Source: an uncultured Mycobacterium sp.
Lineage (GTDB): Bacteria > Actinomycetota > Actinomycetes > Mycobacteriales > Mycobacteriaceae
DNA: 64,000 bases
Direction of reading: 5' to 3'
Assembly (NCBI GenBank): GCA_900078375.1
Contig: FLQS01000013.1
Coordinates: 1 to 64,000, forward strand
Below, one piece after another: positions 52,213 through 61,097 of the stretch. The translations under genes were made by a program, and so were the position numbers. A model generated the notes under the pieces. That model was not told where the DNA came from. It saw only the letters and a list, made by a program, of their open reading frames with translations, and did not search any database. Numbering within the stretch: position 1 is the first letter of the stretch; every line of letters starts with the position of its first letter.

Positions 52213-55200
52213 GTGGCGGTCGAAAGCACGACGTGCCGAGTGTGTGGCGCCCAACCGCGCCAGGGCGCGCGGTTTTGCGACTCCTGCGGCGCCCCGCTCG
52301 CCGACAGCGAGATGCCGGCCGAATACAAACAGGTCACGGTGTTCTTCGCCGATGTGGTGCGGTCCATGGACATCGCCGCCGCTCTGGGGGCGGAACGGTT
52401 ACGGGAGATCATGACCGGCCTGGTCAACCGGGCCAGCGCGGTGGTCACCCGCTATGGCGGCACCGTCGACAAGTTCACCGGTGACGGCATCATGGCAATC
52501 TTCGGCGCCCCGGCGGCCCTCGAAGACCATGCATTCCGCGCCTGCCTGGCCGCGCTGGACTTGCAGAAGGAAGCCGAACAACTGGCAGCGGAGATCGAGA
52601 AGCAGGACGGCGTGCAGTTCAAGCTTCGGGTCGGCTTGAATTCGGGTCAGGTGATCACCGGCGACATCACTTCGAGCCCAACGAGTTACACCGCGGTGGG
52701 CGAACAGGTGGGGCTGGCTCAGCGGATGGAGTCCGTCGCCCCGCCCGGCGGGGTGATGCTCAGCGAATCCACCGCCAACCTCGTCGAAGGCACGGTCGAG
52801 ATGGCCGAGGCAGAGCTGGTTCACGTCAAGGGCGCTGATGAGCCCAGGACTGCCCGCCGCCTGCTAGGTGCGTCGGGCGGGCTGCGACGACGGCGGACGG
52901 CCGAGACAGCACTCGTGGGCCGCACCTGGGAACTGGCCAGCATCACCGGCATGCTCGACGAGGCTGTCGACGGGTCCGGCTGCGTCGTCAGTCTGGTCGG
53001 GCCGGCCGGGATCGGCAAGAGTCGGATCGTCCGCGAGATCACCACCCGGGCCGCCCGGCGCGAGGTCGACGTGATTACCGCCGTCTGCGAATCCCACACC
53101 AGCGACCTGCCCTTCCATGCGGCCGCCGCGCTGCTCACCGCCGCGCTGGACATCTCCGGTATGGATAAGGCCGCCGCCCGAGCACAGGTGCGCAGTCGCG
53201 TCCTCGATGCCGACGCCGACGACCTGTTGCTGGTAGACGACCTGCTGGGAATCGCCGAACCCGGCGCCGAGGTGCCGGCCATCGAGGCCGATGCACGGCG
53301 ACGCCGGCTGACCGGACTACTCGACGCGGCACTGATGGCTCGGCAACGGCCGACGCTGTTCACAATCGAGGACGCGCACTGGATCGACGAGCCAAGCGAG
53401 GCCCTGCTCACCAGCTTTCTCGAGGTCGCACCGCAGACCCCGTCCGTCGTCCTGATCACCTACCGGCCCGACTACCGCGGTGCGCTCGCCAATGTACAAG
53501 GGGCCCAGATGATTACGCTGCGGCCGCTAAGCAACGCCCAAACCTCGGCGCTGACCAGTGAGCTCCTGGGCCAGGATGCCTCCGTGCGCGAGCTCGTCGA
53601 CCACATCGCCGAACGCGCCGCAGGCAATCCGTTCTTTGCCGAGGAAATCGTCCGCGATCTCGCCGAACGCGGCGTGCTGGAGGGAGTTCGGGCCAAGTAC
53701 AGCTGTACTGTCGACATCACCGACATCCGGGTGCCTGCGACGTTGCAGGCTGCGATCGCCGCCCGCATCGACCGCCTCGGGGCCGCCGCCAAACGAACGC
53801 TGTCGGCGGCATCGGTGATCGGCTCCCGCTTCAACGCGGACCTGCTCGAAGGTCTGGGCGTCACACCGACTTTCGGTGAGCTTGTCGACGCCGAGCTCGT
53901 GACTCGTGTGCAGTTCACCGCGCGCCAGGACTATGCGTTCAAGCATCCCCTGATCCGAACCGTGGCGTACGAATCACAGCTCAAGTCCGATCGCACTGAG
54001 CTGCACCGACGAGTGGCCGGGGTCATCCAAGGACGCAGCTGTGGTGACGACAAAGCTGCTGAGGTCGCCGAGCATTTCGAGGCGGCCGGGGACCTGCGCA
54101 CCGCATTCGACTGGCACATGCGAGCCGGCCAGTGGCTGACCAACCGCGACATTGCCGCAGCACGGGCGAGCTGGCAGCGAGCCCGTCAGGTTGCCGACCG
54201 ATTGCCCGCTGAGACACCCGATCACCTGGCGTTGCGAATCGGGCCGCGAACCCTGCTGTGCGCCAGCGCCTATCGTGGCGGCGGACGGATCGACGACACC
54301 GGATTCGACGAGCTCCGGGACCTCTGCGAGAAGGCCGGCGACAAACGCTCCCTCGCCATTGCGATGGCGGGGCTGCCCGTCACGATGACCCTGCTCAATC
54401 GGCACCACGACGCCTCCGAGCTGGCCGCCGAACAGGAGCAACTCGTCGCGTCGATCGGCGAGCCCGTCCTGACCGTGGGTCTGCTCCACGGCGTGATCAC
54501 GGCAAGACTGCACGCCGGTGAAGCGCTGGCAGCCGTGCGGACCGCACAATTAGTGATCGACGCGGCTGGAGGGGATGTCGCGATGGGCGAGCTGCTGATC
54601 GGCTCGCCGCTGGCACAGGCGACGATGCTGCGTGGTGTCGCTCGATGCCTACTGGGTCAACCAGGCTGGCGTCACGACCTCGACGATGCCCGCACCATGG
54701 CAGCGGGTTCAGATCCGGTTACCCGAGTTATCGTCGTCGCCTACCCCTTGGGAATGCTGCTTCTCAATGGCGCTTTCGTCGCGGATGAGACGCTCCTGAC
54801 GCTGGCCGAGAACGCATTTCATACCGCTGAGCAATCAGGCGACGACTTCACCCTGGGCATGGCCGCGTTCGCCTATGGCGTTGCGACGATGGCTCACAAC
54901 GGCGCCGACCCCGCCATAGGTGCCCAGCTCCTGGAGGAGAGCCTGGATATGGGCACGCAACAGGAGAACGCGTTGGGGGCACTTCCGTCTGGTGTCGCCC
55001 TGGCAACCCATCGAGCGAAGTTCGGCAATGTCGATGGCGCGATAAGGATGGCGAAGGCATTGGTCGAGGACACCTTCGCATGCGGCGAGATGATCCTGCG
55101 CGGCCCGGCCGCCGTGGCGCTCGTGGAAGCACTCCTGCAGCGCGGCACCGAAGACGACGTGCACGAAGCACATGCCGTCGTCGACCGGCTCGCCGCGGTA

Positions 55201-55374
55201 CCGACCGATCCCGGATTCGTACTGTTCGCGCTACCCCTGCTGCGGCTGCGCGCGCTACTGGCGCGATCGGACGGCGACGAAGATGGCTACGGTGAGCTCC
55301 GCGATCAGTATCGAACTATGGCGAATACTCTTGACTATCACGGACATATGGCGCGGGCCGACGCGATGGACTAG
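52213..55374 (+). CDS. Zinc-ribbon/class III cyclase/AAA/TPR regulator
   Basis: 1053-residue multidomain protein. Zinc ribbon with Cys8, Cys11, Cys22, Cys25; class III nucleotide cyclase domain (about 38-205) with metal Asp47 (VFFADVV), Lys87 and Asp91 (VDKFTGDG); AAA-type NTPase with VGPAGIGKSR (261-270) and TIEDAHWIDEPS; then a long helical TPR-like region to the end. In the cyclase domain the transition-state Asn is replaced by Gly166 (GEQVGLAQRM, Arg170 kept) and the purine-binding Asp is missing, so activity is uncertain; the substitution is common in this architecture. Probably an ATP-driven signalling or regulatory protein. The C-terminal LuxR domain found in relatives is absent. Overlaps the convergent amidase by 4 nt. 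Confidence 0.85.
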   Translation: MAVESTTCRVCGAQPRQGARFCDSCGAPLADSEMPAEYKQVTVFFADVVRSMDIAAALGAERLREIMTGLVNRASAVVTRYGGTVDKFTGDGIMAIFGAPAALEDHAFRACLAALDLQKEAEQLAAEIEKQDGVQFKLRVGLNSGQVITGDITSSPTSYTAVGEQVGLAQRMESVAPPGGVMLSESTANLVEGTVEMAEAELVHVKGADEPRTARRLLGASGGLRRRRTAETALVGRTWELASITGMLDEAVDGSGCVVSLVGPAGIGKSRIVREITTRAARREVDVITAVCESHTSDLPFHAAAALLTAALDISGMDKAAARAQVRSRVLDADADDLLLVDDLLGIAEPGAEVPAIEADARRRRLTGLLDAALMARQRPTLFTIEDAHWIDEPSEALLTSFLEVAPQTPSVVLITYRPDYRGALANVQGAQMITLRPLSNAQTSALTSELLGQDASVRELVDHIAERAAGNPFFAEEIVRDLAERGVLEGVRAKYSCTVDITDIRVPATLQAAIAARIDRLGAAAKRTLSAASVIGSRFNADLLEGLGVTPTFGELVDAELVTRVQFTARQDYAFKHPLIRTVAYESQLKSDRTELHRRVAGVIQGRSCGDDKAAEVAEHFEAAGDLRTAFDWHMRAGQWLTNRDIAAARASWQRARQVADRLPAETPDHLALRIGPRTLLCASAYRGGGRIDDTGFDELRDLCEKAGDKRSLAIAMAGLPVTMTLLNRHHDASELAAEQEQLVASIGEPVLTVGLLHGVITARLHAGEALAAVRTAQLVIDAAGGDVAMGELLIGSPLAQATMLRGVARCLLGQPGWRHDLDDARTMAAGSDPVTRVIVVAYPLGMLLLNGAFVADETLLTLAENAFHTAEQSGDDFTLGMAAFAYGVATMAHNGADPAIGAQLLEESLDMGTQQENALGALPSGVALATHRAKFGNVDGAIRMAKALVEDTFACGEMILRGPAAVALVEALLQRGTEDDVHEAHAVVDRLAAVPTDPGFVLFALPLLRLRALLARSDGDEDGYGELRDQYRTMANTLDYHGHMARADAMD

Positions 55375-56762
55375 GACACCGGCGGCCTGCGGTGCGCCCA
55401 CGGACGGGCAGCCTCGATCTGGTGGCTCAACGACAGCAGCGTCGCCTCGTCGGAGGGCCGGCCGACCAGTTGTATCGACAACGGAACCCCGTCGTTGTCC
55501 AGCCCCCACGGCACGACGGCGGCGGGCTGACCGGTCGCATTGAACATGCCCAGGAACGGAACCCGGGAGGCCACCATGGCCAGCGTCGACACCCCGCCGC
55601 GGTGCTGGTATCGACCAATCCTGGACGGCCCCAGGGCGGTTCCGGGAGTGATCACCACGTCGACATCGTCGAAAATTGACTGGACCCGAGCGTTCAGCGC
55701 AGGTTCGGCGGCCCGCACCCGGGCGATCTGGGCATCGGAGATCAACCGGCCAAGGCGGGCAATGGCTTTCGTCCTGGGCTCGAGCCGCTCGCGGTGTGGC
55801 AGCGCGGCGACGTCCTGGTAGGCGCCGCGCCACATCCGCGGCAACAGGTGACCGTAGACGGCCCACGCCGGATAGTCGGGATCGCGCCAGATCACGTGGT
55901 GGCCGAGCTCGCGCAGCAGCGTCTCGGCTCCGTCCATCGCTTTCTGTTGGGCCGCGCCGACGCGGCCGACCACTGTCGGTGGCAGCTTGGTGCTCAACGC
56001 AATTCGCAGCCTGCCCGGGCCTCGGTTGGCGGCTGCGACGAACCCGCCGGACGGGCCGGGTTGCGTCGTCGTCGCATCGAGGAACAACGCGGCGTCCTCG
56101 ACCGTACGGGTCAACGGGCCGTTGACGGACAGCCCGCACCAGGCGTCGTCGTGCGGGGAGATCGGCACCCGGTCACGCTGCGGCTTGAGACCGAAGAGCC
56201 CGCACCAGGTGGACGGGATGCGAATGGACCCGGCGCCATCGGAACCCAGCGCCATCGGCGCCAGGCCCGCGGCCACGGCTGCGCCGCTGCCACCGCTACT
56301 GCCGCCGGGTGTGCGGGCCAGATCCCACGGGTTGTGCGTGGCACCGAAGGCCACCGTCTCGGTGAAGGGCCACAGCATCATCTCGGGAACCGCCGTCTTG
56401 CCCAAGATCACCGCGCCGGCCTCGCGCAGCCGGCGCACCACCTCGGCGTCGGCCGTCGGCGCCAATCCGTAGGCGCTGCTGCCATAGCAGGTGAATTCGT
56501 CGGCGACGTCGACGTCGTCCTTGATCGCGATCGGCACCCCCAGCAGGGGCTGGCGTTCACCGGCATCGAGCAGCTCCTGTGCGGCCGCGGCTTCCCGCCG
56601 CGCGTTCTCGGTGAATACGACTCGAAAGGAGCGCAACTCCCGGTCCACCCGGGCAATCCGGTCGAGATAGAGCTCCAACAGCGCCGGGGCGGTGATTGTC
56701 CCGTTGACGAGCATGCGCGCCTGCTCGGCGGCACCGGCGAAGGCAATGTCGGTGGAGTCCAT
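55371..56762 (-). CDS. amiB2: Amidase signature enzyme (AmiB2-like)
   Basis: 463-residue amidase of the Ser-cisSer-Lys family, hydrolysing small amides. Lys81 (VPIAIKDD), cis-Ser156 (TPGGSSGGSG) and nucleophile Ser179 (GSDGAGSIRIP) are all present, as is the YPAWAVYGHLLP region. ATG 56762 chosen at MDSTDIAFAGAAEQA. Corresponds in place and strand to Rv1263. Divergent from the HIT gene. Substrate unknown. Confidence 0.88.
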   Translation of the reverse strand: MDSTDIAFAGAAEQARMLVNGTITAPALLELYLDRIARVDRELRSFRVVFTENARREAAAAQELLDAGERQPLLGVPIAIKDDVDVADEFTCYGSSAYGLAPTADAEVVRRLREAGAVILGKTAVPEMMLWPFTETVAFGATHNPWDLARTPGGSSGGSGAAVAAGLAPMALGSDGAGSIRIPSTWCGLFGLKPQRDRVPISPHDDAWCGLSVNGPLTRTVEDAALFLDATTTQPGPSGGFVAAANRGPGRLRIALSTKLPPTVVGRVGAAQQKAMDGAETLLRELGHHVIWRDPDYPAWAVYGHLLPRMWRGAYQDVAALPHRERLEPRTKAIARLGRLISDAQIARVRAAEPALNARVQSIFDDVDVVITPGTALGPSRIGRYQHRGGVSTLAMVASRVPFLGMFNATGQPAAVVPWGLDNDGVPLSIQLVGRPSDEATLLSLSHQIEAARPWAHRRPPVS

Positions 56763-56786
56763 CTGCCCCACCGTAGTGCTGGGCGC

Positions 56787-56792
56787 TACGGT
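56787..56792 (+). promoter_or_regulatory. -10 box TACGGT, leaderless arrangement
   Basis: TACGGT lies 6 nt before the ATG of the HIT gene. Confidence 0.4.
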
Positions 56793-56798
56793 GGCGAG

Positions 56799-57230
56799 AT
56801 GGCATGCGTGTTCTGCGAGATCGTCGCCGGTACGGCGCCGGCCATCCGCGTCTACGAGGACGACGACTTCCTGGGCATTCTCGACATCCGACCGTTCACC
56901 CGTGGCCACACGCTGGTCGTGCCCAAGCGGCACACCGTCGACCTGACCGATACGCCGGCCGAGACCCTGGCCGGGATGCTGGCCGTCGGACAGCGAGTCG
57001 CGCAGGCCACCCGGGCATCGGAACTTGGCGCGACCGGGAACAACATCGCCATCAACGACGGCAAATCGGCGATGCAGACGGTGTTCCACATTCACCTGCA
57101 TGTGATTCCGCGGCGCGACGGCGACAAGCTGTCGTTCGCCAAAGGGATGCTGCTGCGCCGTGATCCCGACCGTGAGACCACCGGCCGGATTGTGCGCGAT
57201 GCTCTGACAGCACTGGACACGACTAGATGA
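56799..57230 (+). CDS. HIT-family nucleotide hydrolase
   Basis: 143-residue histidine-triad protein of the Hint type, acting on nucleoside phosphoramidates or AMP conjugates. The triad HIHLH is at 97-101, preceded by GNNIAINDGKSAMQTV; the N-terminal CVFCEIVAG pair of Cys is the usual HIT start; RPFTRGHTLVVPKRH is also conserved. Followed after 10 nt by a DUF385 gene, so probably one operon. Confidence 0.9.
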   Translation: MACVFCEIVAGTAPAIRVYEDDDFLGILDIRPFTRGHTLVVPKRHTVDLTDTPAETLAGMLAVGQRVAQATRASELGATGNNIAINDGKSAMQTVFHIHLHVIPRRDGDKLSFAKGMLLRRDPDRETTGRIVRDALTALDTTR

Positions 57231-57240
57231 GAGTGGTGGC

Positions 57241-57678
57241 ATGACGTCGCTGAACCACAAGGCGTTGATGAGATTCGTCAAAGTGCACGATGCGGTGTAC
57301 CGGCGTAGCAACGGGTGGATCGGGCATCGGATGCCCGGCATGCCGTCCTCGTTGATGTTGCACACCATTGGGGCGAAAACCGGTCAGCCGCGGTCCATGT
57401 TGCTGGCCTACTACCGCGATGGCAACGATTACCTGGTGGTCGCGTCCAATGGCGGCGCGGACCGCAACCCGGCCTGGTATCACAACCTGCGCGCGCAGCC
57501 GAAGATCGACATCAACCTCGGCAGAAGGCGTTTGGCGGTCACCGCGCACATCCTGCTGCCGGATGATCCGGACTACGCGCGGTTGTGGAAGCTCTGCGAC
57601 TCGGCTAACGGCGGCCGGTACAGCGCGTATCAGCAAGGAACGAAACGGCCCATCCCGGTTGTGCGCCTGACGCCCTGA
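57241..57678 (+). CDS. DUF385/Ddn-like deazaflavin-dependent nitroreductase-family protein
   Basis: 145-residue F420-binding split-barrel protein of the Ddn family (Rv1261c-like). Motifs: MLHTIGAKTGQPRSMLLAYYRDGNDYLVVASNGGADRNPAWYHNL and AHILLPDDPDYARLW. Such enzymes reduce quinones or nitro compounds with F420H2. GAGAGTGG precedes the ATG. Its last codons and stop lie in a 20-bp sequence repeated 197 bp further on. Confidence 0.87.
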   Translation: MTSLNHKALMRFVKVHDAVYRRSNGWIGHRMPGMPSSLMLHTIGAKTGQPRSMLLAYYRDGNDYLVVASNGGADRNPAWYHNLRAQPKIDINLGRRRLAVTAHILLPDDPDYARLWKLCDSANGGRYSAYQQGTKRPIPVVRLTP

Positions 57679-57884
57679 GGGCCGCGAGCTCTCCAGGGGG
57701 ATAGGTTCAATGCCCGCCTCGCAGCGACAACTCTCGTTATCCGCGAACGGGTGGAATCGAGATTCACGGTAGCGCGCGAAAGTTCGAGTAGGCCTCACGC
57801 CAGCGTCGATTTCGGCGACCAACGAGGTTGTCGCTCGAAGGCGGGCACACAACCTATACCTGGGTGACGCCCTGAGGGCCGCGA
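57668..57884. mobile_element. MITE-like inverted-repeat element with flanking direct repeats
   Basis: TGACGCCCTGAGGGCCGCGA occurs at 57668-57687 and again, unchanged, at 57865-57884. Between them lie inverted arms 57693-57738 and 57821-57863; left arm and the reverse complement of the right arm share ATAGGTT, TGCCCGCCT, AGCGACAAC and CTCGTT in order, roughly 80 % identical, around an 82-bp centre. No coding frame inside. The first direct repeat contains the DUF385 stop codon. Size, terminal inverted repeats and flanking duplication suggest a miniature transposon; a structured RNA or bidirectional terminator is the alternative. Confidence 0.55.
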
Positions 57885-57895
57885 AAACACCTGCC

Positions 57896-58927
57896 CTAGA
57901 ACAGCTCTTTGGCCAGCAGCTCCAACGTGGCCTCACGCGCGGGCGCGGTGCGCGGGTCGGTACCGCGGTACGCGGAGGCGACGGGGTTGACCATCACCTC
58001 GTCGACGTCGAACTCGGACGCCACCGCGCGGACCTGCTCGGCCGCCTCCTCCGGTGACCCGACGACGGCCTTGGCCCGACCCGACGCGATGACGGCTTCG
58101 GCCTGCGGGTGCATCGTCAGCGCCGCGGCGTCTTCGACGAGGTCGAGCGGGCCGAGGGGCTGACCCGTGCGCAGCCGCGCCATCATCTGCAGATTCGGCA
58201 GCAGCAGCGCCTCGGCCTCGACTCGCGTGGGCGCGACCACCGCATTGACGGTCATGAACGTCACCGGCTCGGCGGCCACATCGCTGGGCCGGAACTCCGA
58301 CCGGTAGGTGGCCAGCGCCTCGACGGTGCCCTGCCCAGCGAAGTGATGGGCGAACACGTACGGCAACCCCTTGGCGGCAGCCAGATGCGCGGAATACATC
58401 GACGAACCCAGCAGCCACAGCCGGGGCTCGTCGACCGCCGCCGGGGTGGCCTTGAGGATGTAGTCCTGATTGCGAATCGGGATCCGGACCCCGTGCGCGC
58501 TCATCAGCGCCGCGACATCGTCGAGGTACTGGGGGAAGTTCTCGATATCGGAATCGTCGCGGGTGCCGCGCAGCATGATCGACGTCACCGGATCCGAGCC
58601 CGGCGCCCGGCCGATACCCAGATCGATGCGGCCTGGGGCGGCGGCTTCCAACAGCGCGAACTGCTCGGCGACCGCCAGCGGCGCGTGGTTGGGCAGCATC
58701 ACCCCACCCGAACCGAGCCGCAGCTGCGTGGTCTGGGCGGCCAGGTAGGCGAGGATGACCGGCGGGCTGGTGGCCGCGACGGCAGGCATGTTGTGGTGCT
58801 CGGCCACCCAATACCGGGTGAATCCCAGCTGGTCGGCGGTCTGCGCCAGCCGCACCGTGGCCGCCAGCGCATCTCCGGTGGTCTGGTCGGTGCGCACCGG
58901 AACGAGGTCGAGGACAGAAAGCCGCAT
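57896..58927 (-). CDS. LLM-class oxidoreductase (MsnO8/luciferase-like family)
   Basis: 343-residue luciferase-like monooxygenase-fold protein. It begins MRLSVLDLVPVRTDQTTGDAL and carries YWVAEHHNMPAVAATSPPV, GSGGVMLPNHAPLAVAEQFALLEAAAPGRIDLGIGRAPG and GSSMYSAHLAAAKGLPYVFAHHF, the pattern of the MsnO8-type subgroup. FMN or F420 as cofactor; substrate unknown. GAGG lies 6 nt before the ATG. Occupies the place of Rv1260 in the M. tuberculosis order but is a different enzyme. Confidence 0.85.
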   Translation of the reverse strand: MRLSVLDLVPVRTDQTTGDALAATVRLAQTADQLGFTRYWVAEHHNMPAVAATSPPVILAYLAAQTTQLRLGSGGVMLPNHAPLAVAEQFALLEAAAPGRIDLGIGRAPGSDPVTSIMLRGTRDDSDIENFPQYLDDVAALMSAHGVRIPIRNQDYILKATPAAVDEPRLWLLGSSMYSAHLAAAKGLPYVFAHHFAGQGTVEALATYRSEFRPSDVAAEPVTFMTVNAVVAPTRVEAEALLLPNLQMMARLRTGQPLGPLDLVEDAAALTMHPQAEAVIASGRAKAVVGSPEEAAEQVRAVASEFDVDEVMVNPVASAYRGTDPRTAPAREATLELLAKELF

Positions 58928-58965
58928 AGCAGCCTCAACGATACGACCGCGCCCATACTTCCCGC

Positions 58966-59793
58966 TCACCCGCGCAGGCCGGCTCGCTTCGCGGCGTCGG
59001 TGAAGATGTCGTCGAGCATCGCCGGAGTGAGCCGCCCGGTGAACATGTTCTGCTGGCTCGGGTGATAGCAGCCCAACAGTTGCCGGCCCGACCGCAGCTC
59101 CACGACCACCCCATGGCCGAACTTCGGTTTCCCCGAACCCGGTAGGTCGTCGGCGAGCAGTCGCAAGGCGGCCTCCCAGCCGAACCCGCCCAGGGTGACG
59201 ATCACCCGGACCGACGGGGCGATCATGTTCCACTCGGCGGTCAGCCACGGCTCGCACGTCGACCGCTCGCCAGGCGTCGGTTTGTTGGCCGGTGGAGCGC
59301 ACCGGACTGCCGCGGCGATGCGGATCTCATTGGTGCTCAAGCCATCCGCGGCGTCGACACTGATCGGTGAGTTCACCAGCCCGGCGCGGTACAGCGCGGC
59401 GAACAGTTGATCCCCCGAGCGGTCGCCGGTGAACACCCGGCCCGTGCGGTTGCCGCCGTGCGCGGCCGGGGCCAGTCCCAGCACCAGAATCGTCGGCCGC
59501 GCCGCGCCCCATCCGGTGATCGGTCTGCCCCAGTACGGCTCACCCGCGAACGAGCGCCGCTTGGCGATCGCCACCTCGTCGCGCCACGCGACCAGCCGTG
59601 GGCACGCCCGGCACACACTGACCAGGGCGTCGAGGTTCGCCAGATCGCCTGCCGTCGCGGCCAGCGTGGCCACCTGCCCGGCATCGGCCGCCACCGGGGT
59701 GTCGTGCGTCGCCGGATCGCCCGGCCAGCCCGTCCCCGGCGGGACCGGCGACTCGAACAGCACCCCGGTGCGCGGATGGGGATGGACGGTCAC
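58966..59793 (-). CDS. udgB: UdgB, type 5 uracil-DNA glycosylase
   Basis: 275-residue iron-sulfur uracil-DNA glycosylase (family 5, Rv1259-like) that excises uracil, ethenocytosine and hypoxanthine. Cluster Cys: Cys61 and Cys64 (SVCRACPRL), then [22 protein letters not shown] with the other two. Active-site stretch [23 protein letters not shown] and the late [15 protein letters not shown] are present. GTG start at 59793 chosen because the frame upstream is Arg-rich and overlaps the tap promoter. Confidence 0.92.
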   Translation of the reverse strand: MTVHPHPRTGVLFESPVPPGTGWPGDPATHDTPVAADAGQVATLAATAGDLANLDALVSVCRACPRLVAWRDEVAIAKRRSFAGEPYWGRPITGWGAARPTILVLGLAPAAHGGNRTGRVFTGDRSGDQLFAALYRAGLVNSPISVDAADGLSTNEIRIAAAVRCAPPANKPTPGERSTCEPWLTAEWNMIAPSVRVIVTLGGFGWEAALRLLADDLPGSGKPKFGHGVVVELRSGRQLLGCYHPSQQNMFTGRLTPAMLDDIFTDAAKRAGLRG

Positions 59794-59834
59794 CGCTCCA
59801 CTGTGCCCGCGCGCGCGGCGCTCCGCGCGAAAAC

Positions 59835-59840
59835 TACGCT
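59835..59840 (+). promoter_or_regulatory. -10 box TACGCT, leaderless arrangement
   Basis: TACGCT is followed after 6 nt by the GTG of the tap-like gene; no ribosome binding site. Confidence 0.45.
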
Positions 59841-59846
59841 CTGCGG

Positions 59847-61088
59847 GTGGCCAACACGCGCCTTCCCGCGGTGCTGATCCTGTCGTCGACGTTCCTGGCC
59901 GCAGGTGCCAACGGAATCTCGATGGTCGCGTTCCCGTGGCTGGTGCTCCAACGCACCGGAAACGCGGTGGACGCCTCGATCGTCGCGGGCGCGGCAACCC
60001 TGCCACTCCTGTTCGCCACGCTCATCGCCGGCGCCGCCGTCGACTTCATCGGCCGGCGCCGGGTGGCGATGCTTTCCGATGCCCTGTCGGCGGCCGCCGT
60101 CGCGGCGATCCCGGTACTGGCGATCGCCTTCGGCACCGATGTACTGAACACACTCGTGCTGGCCGGCCTGGCCGCCTTGGGCAACTTCTTCGATCCGGCC
60201 GGCATGACCGCGCGGCAGTCGATGCTGCCCGAGGCGGCCGCCCGGGCGGGGTGGACCCGCGATCACACCAACAGCGTCTACGAAGCGGTGTTCAACCTGG
60301 CCTACATCACCGGGCCCGGCGTCGGCGGTCTGCTCATCGCGACGCTCGGCGGAATCAACACGATGTGGGTCACCGCCGCGCTGTTCGGGCTGGCGATCCT
60401 GACCATGGCGGTGCTCCGACTCGAGGGCACCGGACGTCCGGCCCGCGAAAAGCTGCCCGAGAGCGTGGTTTCCGGCGTCGTGGAGGGGTTGAAGTTCGTC
60501 TGGCACAACCGGGTTCTCCGCACCCTCGGACTCATCGACCTCGCGGTCACCGGCCTGTACCTGCCGATGGAAAGCGTGCTGTTCCCCAAGTACTTCACCG
60601 ACCGCAACGAGCCGGCCCAGCTCGGCTGGGTGTTGATGGCGCTGTCGATCGGCGGGTTGATCGGGGCGCTGAGCTGGACGGTGCTGTCGAGGTTCTCCAG
60701 CAAACGCAGGACCGTGCTGACCGCGGTGCTGACGTTCGGCATCGCCGTCGCCGTCATCGGGTTCCTGCCGCCGCTGCCGGTGATCCTGTCGTTCGCCACG
60801 GTGGTCGGCCTGGTCTACGGGCCGATCGGGCCCATCTACAACTCGATCATGCAGAACCGCACCCCTGAGCAGCTGCGCGGCCGGGTGGTCGGGGTGATGA
60901 CGTCGATGACCTACGCGGCGGGTCCCGTCGGGTTCATGCTGGCCGGTCCGCTGGTCGACACGTTCGGCCTCAAGGTCACGTTCCTGGTGCTGGCGGTGCC
61001 GATCCTGGTGATCGGCGTGCTGTGTCCCTGGCTGCCGGCGCTGCGCGAACTCGACGACGAACCCGAAGCGCAGCAGGCCCACGCTTAG
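59847..61088 (+). CDS. tap: Tap-like MFS multidrug efflux pump
   Basis: 413-residue MFS exporter with 12 membrane helices. Motif A is seen in [18 protein letters not shown] and the antiporter motif region in [22 protein letters not shown]. By sequence style, length, position and strand it corresponds to Tap (Rv1258c), which exports tetracycline and aminoglycosides. GTG start in leaderless position. Its TAG stop is the first half of the -10 box of the next gene. Confidence 0.85.
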   Translation: MANTRLPAVLILSSTFLAAGANGISMVAFPWLVLQRTGNAVDASIVAGAATLPLLFATLIAGAAVDFIGRRRVAMLSDALSAAAVAAIPVLAIAFGTDVLNTLVLAGLAALGNFFDPAGMTARQSMLPEAAARAGWTRDHTNSVYEAVFNLAYITGPGVGGLLIATLGGINTMWVTAALFGLAILTMAVLRLEGTGRPAREKLPESVVSGVVEGLKFVWHNRVLRTLGLIDLAVTGLYLPMESVLFPKYFTDRNEPAQLGWVLMALSIGGLIGALSWTVLSRFSSKRRTVLTAVLTFGIAVAVIGFLPPLPVILSFATVVGLVYGPIGPIYNSIMQNRTPEQLRGRVVGVMTSMTYAAGPVGFMLAGPLVDTFGLKVTFLVLAVPILVIGVLCPWLPALRELDDEPEAQQAHA

Positions 61089-61091
61089 GAT
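61086..61091 (+). promoter_or_regulatory. -10 box TAGGAT built on the tap stop codon
   Basis: TAG ends tap; TAGGAT fits TANNNT and is followed after 6 nt by the ATG of the FAD oxidase gene. No Shine-Dalgarno in the gap. Confidence 0.45.
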
Positions 61092-61097
61092 GGCGCC

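Noticed and set aside
52213..55374. Frameshift or fusion in the cyclase/AAA protein
   Set aside because: Zinc ribbon, cyclase, AAA and TPR domains in one chain is a known actinobacterial architecture; no break in frame or composition was seen.
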